Part shown: piece by piece, positions 40,467 to 45,731 of the stretch
Numbering within the stretch: the stretch's first letter is position 1
Layout: every line of letters begins with the position of its first letter
Source: Paludibacteraceae bacterium
Lineage (GTDB): Bacteria > Bacteroidota > Bacteroidia > Bacteroidales > Paludibacteraceae
Direction of reading: 5' to 3'
DNA: 45,731 nt
Assembly (NCBI GenBank): GCA_016297215.1
Contig: JAEDGZ010000016.1
Coordinates: 1 to 45,731, forward strand
The notes under the pieces: generated by a model
Seen by the model: only the letters and a program-made list of their open reading frames with translations
What the model was told of the DNA's origin: nothing
The model's database searches: none
Made by a program: the position numbers and the translations under genes

Positions 40467-42428
40467 TCAATACGCGTTCATCTGCTGCTTGACGGTGGTG
40501 TTGACGAAGTCGGCGAAGGCTTGGATGGTCATCTGACCCTTGTCCTCGGCACCCTGCTGACGGACGCTGACAAGCCCTTGTTCCGCCTCTTTCTCGCCCA
40601 CCACGAGCATGAACGGGATGCGCTTCAACTCGTTGTCGCGAATCTTGCGCCCGAGTTTCTCGTTGCGGTCGTCCACCACCACGCGCACATCCTGCGCCTC
40701 GAGCAACTCTTTCACTTTCCATGCGTATTCGTTGCTCTTCTCGGAGATAGGCAGCACCACGGCTTGGTCGGGCGTGAGCCACAATGGGAACTTGCCGGCG
40801 GTATGCTCGATGAGCACTGCCACGAAGCGCTCCATAGAGCCGAAGGGCGCACGGTGAATCATCACGGGGCGATGCTTCTGGTTGTCCTCGCCCACATACT
40901 CCAACTCGAAGCGCTCTGGCAGGTTGTAGTCCACCTGAATAGTGCCTAACTGCCAGCGGCGACCGAGGGCGTCCTTGACCATGAAGTCAAGTTTCGGTCC
41001 GTAGAAAGCCGCCTCGCCGTACTCAATCTTCGCGGGCAGGTTCTTCTCGCGGCATGCCTCGATGATGGCGTTCTCCGCCTTCTCCCATACCTCGTCGGAG
41101 CCTACGTATTTCTCGTGGTTGTTGGGGTCGCGCAGCGATATCTGTGCCTCGAAGTTCTGGAAATCCAGCGCCTTGAAGATAATCTCGATAATCTCCATCA
41201 CGCGGATGAACTCGCTCTTCACTTGGTCGGGGCGGCAGAAGATATGCGCGTCATCTTGGGTGAACGAGCGCACGCGTGTCAGTCCGTGCAACTCACCCGA
41301 CTGCTCGTAGCGATACACGGTGCCGAACTCCGCGCAGCGGAACGGCAGGTCTTTGTACGAACGCGGGCTGTTCTTGAAGATAGCGCAGTGGTGCGGGCAG
41401 TTCATCGGTTTCAAGAGATACACCTCGCCTTCCTCGGGCGTGGTGATAGGCTGGAACGAGTCCTTGCCGTAGTGGTCCCAGTGTCCGGAGGTCAGATAGA
41501 GGTTCTTCGAGCCGATATGCGGAGTGATAACCTGCTGATAACCATAGCGTTTCTGTATCTTCTTGAGGAAGTCCTCCAAGCGGAGCCGCAGGGCAGTGCC
41601 TTTCGGCAGCCAGATAGGCAACCCTTTGCCCACCATGTCGGAGAACATAAAGAGTTCTAACTCCTTGCCAATCTTGCGGTGGTCGCGTTTCTTCGCCTCC
41701 TCCAGCAGCGCTAAATACTCGTCGAGCATGGCTTTCTTGGGGAAGGTGATACCGTAGATTCGGGTCATCATCGGGCGTTTCTCATCGCCGCGCCAGTAGG
41801 CAGCCGCGCACGACAGCACTTTCACCGCCTTGATAGGCTCGGTGGAGACGAGGTGCGGACCGCGGCAGAGGTCGGTGAAAGCACCCTGCGTGTAAGTCGT
41901 GATATGTCCGTCCTCAAGGTCGTTGATGAGTTCGCACTTGTAGTGCTGACCCCACTCGCCGAACTGCTTGAGTGCATCGGCTTTGGCGATGGACTTCTTC
42001 ACCAACTGCTCCTTGCGCGCACGAAGCTCCATCATCTTTGCCTCGATGGCAGGGAAGTCGCTATCTTTAATCACCTGTCCCTCAGCAGGATACACATCAT
42101 AGTAGAACCCGTTTTCGATAGCGGGGCCGATACCGAACTGAATGCCCGGGAACAACTCCTGCAACGCCTCCGCCATCAGGTGCGAGGAGGTATGCCAGAA
42201 GGCGTGCTTCGCCTCGGGGTCGTCCCACTTGTGCAGACGGATGTGGCAGTCTTCGGTCAACGGCGCGTTCAACTCCGTAATCTGCCAATCGTCATTATCG
42301 GCTGTTTGAATACTTGCCACAAGAATATCTTGTGCCAACCTGCTGCTGATGCTCTCAGCCACTTGCAACGGCGTTATGCCGCTCTCATACTCACGGACAC
42401 CACCGTCCGGAAAAGTAACTTTTATCAT
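40467..42428 (-). CDS. thrS: Threonyl-tRNA synthetase
   Basis: The 653-residue class II synthetase has an N-terminal TGS domain (MIKVTFPDGGVREYESGITP), an editing domain with HTSSHLMAEALQELFP and the downstream CRGP motif, the catalytic core with LKPMNCPHHCAIF and HGLTRVRSFTQDDAHIF, and motif 3 HRAPFGSMERFVAVL. A C-terminal anticodon-binding domain (AWKVKELLEAQDVRVVVDDR) follows. Length is normal. A promoter stands 61 nt upstream. Confidence 0.97.
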   Translation of the reverse strand: MIKVTFPDGGVREYESGITPLQVAESISSRLAQDILVASIQTADNDDWQITELNAPLTEDCHIRLHKWDDPEAKHAFWHTSSHLMAEALQELFPGIQFGIGPAIENGFYYDVYPAEGQVIKDSDFPAIEAKMMELRARKEQLVKKSIAKADALKQFGEWGQHYKCELINDLEDGHITTYTQGAFTDLCRGPHLVSTEPIKAVKVLSCAAAYWRGDEKRPMMTRIYGITFPKKAMLDEYLALLEEAKKRDHRKIGKELELFMFSDMVGKGLPIWLPKGTALRLRLEDFLKKIQKRYGYQQVITPHIGSKNLYLTSGHWDHYGKDSFQPITTPEEGEVYLLKPMNCPHHCAIFKNSPRSYKDLPFRCAEFGTVYRYEQSGELHGLTRVRSFTQDDAHIFCRPDQVKSEFIRVMEIIEIIFKALDFQNFEAQISLRDPNNHEKYVGSDEVWEKAENAIIEACREKNLPAKIEYGEAAFYGPKLDFMVKDALGRRWQLGTIQVDYNLPERFELEYVGEDNQKHRPVMIHRAPFGSMERFVAVLIEHTAGKFPLWLTPDQAVVLPISEKSNEYAWKVKELLEAQDVRVVVDDRNEKLGRKIRDNELKRIPFMLVVGEKEAEQGLVSVRQQGAEDKGQMTIQAFADFVNTTVKQQMNAY

Positions 42429-42488
42429 ATAAACCTACAAATGTTTACGGCTCGGAGCGAACAACTGCCCCTTTGCCTAATTCGGGTG

Positions 42489-42520
42489 CAAAGTTACTGC
42501 TTTTTTCTGATATACGCAAG
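42489..42520 (-). promoter_or_regulatory. Promoter for thrS
   Basis: Minus strand CTTG (42520-42517), 20 bases, TAACTTTG (42496-42489). Confidence 0.75.
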
Positions 42521-42552
42521 TGTAAGCACTTTTTTTGTGTTATCAGCCATGA

Positions 42553-42609
42553 ATCTCGAAAAAAAACTCGAAAACGACTCGAAAACGACTCGAAAACGAC
42601 TCGAAAAAA
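42553..42609. repeat. 11-nt tandem array
   Basis: Three exact ACTCGAAAACG units with a degenerate unit on each side. Confidence 0.9.
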
Positions 42610-42641
42610 GAACAACCCAATGAGTCCCCATTAAGGGGAGT

Positions 42642-42677
42642 CTGTCCGGTGTACGCAGGCGTCCCCGCCTGCTATAA
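42642..42677. repeat. REP-like hairpin element
   Basis: TGTCCGGTGTAC, stem GCAGGCG/CGCCTGC around TCCC, then TATAA. Same layout and orientation as the copy at 379-410. Confidence 0.85.
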
Positions 42678-42691
42678 AAACCACCTCCGCC

Positions 42692-42786
42692 AACAATCCC
42701 TTCAAATCTCTGCAAGGGCGCAGCCCGCAGCAAGGAGTTTTGTAAAATTCCTGCTCGCTAACGCTCACGAGATTTATGGGATTTCT
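42692..42786. repeat. Dispersed inverted element, copy B
   Basis: Reverse complement of the element at 36806-36900 at roughly 75-80% identity. The core CTGCAAGGGCGCAGCCCGCA differs by one base from copy A. Confidence 0.85.
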
Positions 42787-43009
42787 ACGGAGGTTATGAA
42801 AAAAGAAAAAACGAAAAAGGACAACTATTTAACGGACGATTATATAAAGTGCCAATCATACTGCTTAAATCCAAAACTCTTCGACCTAAAAACTCGTAAA
42901 AAAGACCTGCTGCTGATGCACAAAAAGTTTACTTTCATGTTCCAAATTGTGCTTTTCCTTATCCAAAATCATAAAAATTGCACATTTTTTAATAAAAAGT
43001 GATAGATTA

Positions 43010-43041
43010 TTTGCATATATAAGAAATTAGTTGTACCTTTG
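43010..43041 (+). promoter_or_regulatory. Promoter for the terminal secreted-protein gene
   Basis: TTTG (43010-43013), 20 bases, TACCTTTG (43034-43041). The leader to the ATG at 43238 would be about 190 nt. Confidence 0.82.
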
Positions 43042-43169
43042 CGCCATATCCTGCTTGAAGTAAGGTGTATTGCATAGAATCTGCTGGATATAATCGTCCG
43101 TTTTCAGTAGGTAGATTGTTTGCATAAGAGGCTGCATATAGGGAGGAGTTTATTACGATTTTGCATCTC

Positions 43170-43213
43170 AACTTTGGTGAGCAAGGTTGCGCGCTACCAA
43201 AGTTATATTTTTT
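43170..43213 (+). promoter_or_regulatory. Terminator-like hairpin in the leader (possible attenuator)
   Basis: AACTTTGGT (43170-43178) pairs perfectly with ACCAAAGTT (43196-43204) and is followed within two bases by a run of T. It lies between a good promoter and the start codon, so it could cause conditional termination. Two related segments upstream (TTGCATAGAATCTGCTGG near 43072 and TTGCATAAGAGGCTGCAT near 43120) could take part in alternative folding. Confidence 0.5.
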
Positions 43214-43237
43214 TATTAACTAAAAACCAAATGATGT

Positions 43238-45731
43238 ATGAGAAAAGGTCTACTTAGTTTGTTAGCAATCATTTTTGCTTTCACCACCGTCCATGCGGCA
43301 ACCCTGCTGCAAGAATCATTCTCCCAAAGTACAGGAAGTGTTTTAACCACTGCTGTATTCGATGCAAACAACAAGACCGCTTGGATGTATACGAAGGGAT
43401 TTTCTGGCGATTTAGTTCCAAAAACTATCAAGGTAACGGATGGAAATATGACAATGACCAACAATGGCTATATGGCATCCGGAAGTACGACATCTAATCG
43501 TCTTACCTTGGGAACGAGTAGCCCCGCCTGCTACGCTTTCCACAACTTTACCTCCCAAAAGAGTGGTAGCGTCTTTGCGGCGGCTATCGTTAATGTGGCA
43601 GAATTGCGTTCTTATAGTAGTTCTGTGGATAATTATGCAGAACGCTCTGGCGGTTACCTTTTCTGCTTGGGGAATGGTACAACGGCTACACAACAGACCG
43701 CACGCGTTTATACCAGAACCGTTATGGAAAATGGAGTAGCTGTCGGCTTCAAATTGGGAGTCGGCAAATTGAATGAAAGTGTGTCAACTGTAGTGTTTGA
43801 TGAAGACCATGTATATCAGGCAGGAGTTGATTATTTAATAATAGTAGAATATAAATTTAATACTGGAGGAACACGCGATGACGAAATAAATCTATATGTC
43901 AATCCTTCTCGGTCAAGGCAAGTACCTACTATTGGAGGGATGATAAGTTCACAAAAAGACGATATTGCAAATATCAGTTTGGTATGCATTGCTGAGGGTA
44001 ACGCCCAGCAGACAAAGGTGTTTATCGATGAGTTGAAAGTCGCGACCGACTGGGCATCCTTGTTCTCGGGTGTCGAATCTGCCCCCGACCCGTATATCGA
44101 TGTTACCCCTGCCACGGTTAACCTGACCGATGGTATCATGGAGGTGGGGAAGACCTACTCTACCACCATCACCCTCAAAGGAGCCTACCTAAAAGACAAT
44201 ACGGTTACCCTCGAGCTCGAGAACGGCCGATCCGATGAGCTTACCCTCAGCAAAACCACATTTACGAAAGCAGAGATAGAGAGCGGAGCGCAGGTTACCA
44301 TCACGGCTAAACCGAACAAGATTGCGCTCGGACAAACCGTGCAGCTTACGATTTCCTGTGGGGAACTCGAGAGAGTACTTAAGATAAACTGGAACGCCAA
44401 TAAACTAATAGAGTGCCCGACTGTGGCTGCCCTCAATGAAGCATTAGCATTGGGAACAGGAGAGCAAATGCTCAATGTCAAGTTCACCGGCGAGGCTTTG
44501 GTTACCTATTCCTTCCATTATGGAAAATATCCGTCTTTCTACAACTTTGCAATTATCCAAGACGCAACGGCTGCATGCGCCATCCGATGCGACTCTGTTT
44601 ACTTCAAAGGCACCACTGACCAAATGGCGGTTGGTAACAAAGTAACGGGTATGCAACTGACCGATGGCATTTCTTGCCTAATGACAACCGACTCTATTGC
44701 GCAACCCGACTTCAAGGTAAATAGCACCGGCAATCCTGTTGTACCGACGGTTATCAGTGCTTCCGAGATGGCGCAACACCACTTCGAACTGGTTACCATC
44801 AAAGGTACTACATTCCAACCCGCTCAAGGGGTAACCACTTTCGACGTATCCCTTCAGAATGTGAAAAACGACTCCCACGGTTGGGGGAAGTGCGCAAAGG
44901 TGGATGCTACCGCATCGGGTACATCTTTTGTAACCAGCATTACCAATTCAGTAGGTGCTGACGGAACAACTCCCATCTGCAACTTAGCTAATCAGACCAT
45001 TCCGACGAAAGCAGTAAATGCGACAGGTCTCGTTTGGGGCGATGCAGAATTGCGTCTCCGCGACAAAAACGACCTCGCAGAAATTGTAATGGCTACGGTT
45101 ACGCTTAAATGCAACTCCGCACAAGGTACTGTAAGCGGCGGCGGTACGGTAGAGGTCGGAACATCTGTAACCATCTCTGCTACACCTGCAGCACATTACC
45201 ATTTCGTAAAATGGAGCGACGGCGTAGAGACTGCTACCCGTGATATCCAAGTAACCGGCAACGTAACCCTCACCGCAGAGTTCGCTATCGACCAACACAC
45301 CGTAACCGCAACTGGCACAAACGGTACAGTAACAGGTGCAGGTACATTCAACTACGGAGAAACTGTAAAACTCACCGCTACCGCTGATGAACATTACCAT
45401 TTCGTAAAATGGAGCGACGATGTTACCACCAACCCGCGTGATATCCAAGTAACTGGCAACGTATCGCTGACTGCTGTATTCGCTATCGACCAACACACGG
45501 TAACGGCAAGCGGCGAGAACGGTACAGTAACAGGTGCAGGTACATTCAACTACGGGGCAACGGCCACACTCACCGCTAAACCCGCAGCACATTACCATTT
45601 CGTAAAGTGGAGCGACGGCGTTACCACCAACCCGCGTGATGTCGAAGTAACCGGCAATATCACCCTCACCGCAGAGTTCGCTATCGACCAACACACGGTA
45701 ACGGCAAGCGGCGAGAACGGTACAGTAACAG
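43238..45731 (+). CDS. Large secreted protein with InlB-like repeats (3' end missing)
   Basis: The frame opens at 43238 (MRKGLLSLLAIIFAFTTVHAATL, a signal peptide) and runs past the window edge, so at least 831 residues. Residues about 20-275 look like a lectin/LamG-like beta-sandwich ending FIDELKVATDWASLF. About 285-385 is an immunoglobulin-like unit (YIDVTPATVNLTDG), and about 390-600 contains an OB-fold-like region (FAIIQDATAACAIRCDSVYFKG). From about 620 come divergent InlB B-type repeats (TVTASGENGTVTGAGTF, then HYHFVKWSDGVTTNPRD). It is a probable surface or secreted adhesin or binding protein; the ligand is unknown. The missing C-terminus would show how it is anchored. Confidence 0.85.
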   Translation, partial: MRKGLLSLLAIIFAFTTVHAATLLQESFSQSTGSVLTTAVFDANNKTAWMYTKGFSGDLVPKTIKVTDGNMTMTNNGYMASGSTTSNRLTLGTSSPACYAFHNFTSQKSGSVFAAAIVNVAELRSYSSSVDNYAERSGGYLFCLGNGTTATQQTARVYTRTVMENGVAVGFKLGVGKLNESVSTVVFDEDHVYQAGVDYLIIVEYKFNTGGTRDDEINLYVNPSRSRQVPTIGGMISSQKDDIANISLVCIAEGNAQQTKVFIDELKVATDWASLFSGVESAPDPYIDVTPATVNLTDGIMEVGKTYSTTITLKGAYLKDNTVTLELENGRSDELTLSKTTFTKAEIESGAQVTITAKPNKIALGQTVQLTISCGELERVLKINWNANKLIECPTVAALNEALALGTGEQMLNVKFTGEALVTYSFHYGKYPSFYNFAIIQDATAACAIRCDSVYFKGTTDQMAVGNKVTGMQLTDGISCLMTTDSIAQPDFKVNSTGNPVVPTVISASEMAQHHFELVTIKGTTFQPAQGVTTFDVSLQNVKNDSHGWGKCAKVDATASGTSFVTSITNSVGADGTTPICNLANQTIPTKAVNATGLVWGDAELRLRDKNDLAEIVMATVTLKCNSAQGTVSGGGTVEVGTSVTISATPAAHYHFVKWSDGVETATRDIQVTGNVTLTAEFAIDQHTVTATGTNGTVTGAGTFNYGETVKLTATADEHYHFVKWSDDVTTNPRDIQVTGNVSLTAVFAIDQHTVTASGENGTVTGAGTFNYGATATLTAKPAAHYHFVKWSDGVTTNPRDVEVTGNITLTAEFAIDQHTVTASGENGTVT
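45086..45731 (+). repeat. 198-nt InlB-like coding repeats, four units visible
   Basis: The segment GCTATCGACCAACACAC recurs at 45284, 45482 and 45680, exactly 198 nt apart (66 residues); a more diverged first unit starts near 45086. The last is cut by the window edge. Near-identity at the DNA level suggests recent expansion. Confidence 0.92.

Larger units (their letters stand above)
42521..43009. other. Gene-free interval with three repeat types
   Basis: Between the thrS promoter and the next promoter lie an 11-nt array (42553-42609), a hairpin TCCCC-ATTAA-GGGGA (42625-42639), a REP-like copy (42642-42677), the inverted element copy B (42692-42786) and an AT-rich tail. An open frame from 42796 to 43002 (68 Lys-rich residues) is not convincing as a gene. 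Confidence 0.6.

Noticed and set aside
42796..43002. 68-codon Lys-rich frame
   Set aside because: It begins just after a repeat element, runs into AT-rich promoter sequence, and has neither a promoter of its own nor a recognisable motif; possible but unsupported.

Overview
The window looks like a chromosomal segment of a member of the order Bacteroidales (Bacteroidota), probably an uncultured gut or rumen lineage. Three things point that way. Six places carry a good Bacteroidota promoter pair, TTTG (or close) then 20 bases then TAnnTTTG, and there are few Shine-Dalgarno sequences. The gene content is typical: long-form IleRS, an EF-G2-like paralogue, tandem Wza-type lipoproteins with a fused Wzc kinase, PspC/PadR/GIN-domain genes, PepSY-like and lipocalin-like lipoproteins, and a PduO-type adenosyltransferase. 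I see no rRNA, tRNA, CRISPR array, phage or insertion sequence.

Layout. 0.2-9.2 kb (+): ileS, a small lipoprotein, a large AsmA-like protein and a secreted M6 metalloprotease. 9.3-15.2 kb (-): a glucosaminidase with LysM repeats, a DciA/DUF721 protein, mutS2, an outer-membrane protein and a lipoprotein phosphoesterase. 15.3-22.5 kb (+): a lipoprotein, a WlbA-like sugar dehydrogenase, two Wza-like export lipoproteins, a Wzc-like tyrosine kinase with a (Tyr-Gly)12 tail, a lipoprotein and xerD; the middle part is an exopolysaccharide/capsule export block. 22.7-24.9 kb (+): an EF-G paralogue with a changed G3 motif. 25.1-27.9 kb (-): hisS and kdtA (waaA). 28.0-29.6 kb (+): tsaD overlapping a small exosortase-family gene. 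29.9-31.3 kb (-): a cobalamin adenosyltransferase and a methyltransferase. 31.8-40.3 kb (+): a PepSY-like lipoprotein, a complete MacAB-TolC-type ABC export operon (ATPase, two permeases, adaptor, outer-membrane factor), then PspC, a PadR regulator and a GIN-domain membrane protein. 40.5-42.4 kb (-): thrS. 43.2 kb to the end (+): a large secreted protein with 198-nt InlB-like repeats, cut by the window edge.

The most unusual feature is not a gene. More than 20 short tandem arrays are scattered through the window. Their sequences differ from place to place, but their period is almost always 7, with sets of 8, 9, 11 and 14. They occupy leaders and intergenic junctions and are also translated in frame inside conserved proteins (IleRS twice, MutS2 twice, KdtA, a phosphoesterase, an outer-membrane protein). 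Overlaid on them are a REP-like hairpin family (stem GCAGGCG/CGCCTGC, about seven copies, one in frame in the AsmA-like gene), a 50-nt element that brackets the ABC ATPase gene, a pair of inverted elements of about 95 nt, and a 130-nt interval bounded by inverted REP-like arms. Together they suggest an active repeat-generating or repeat-spreading process whose agent is not in the window.
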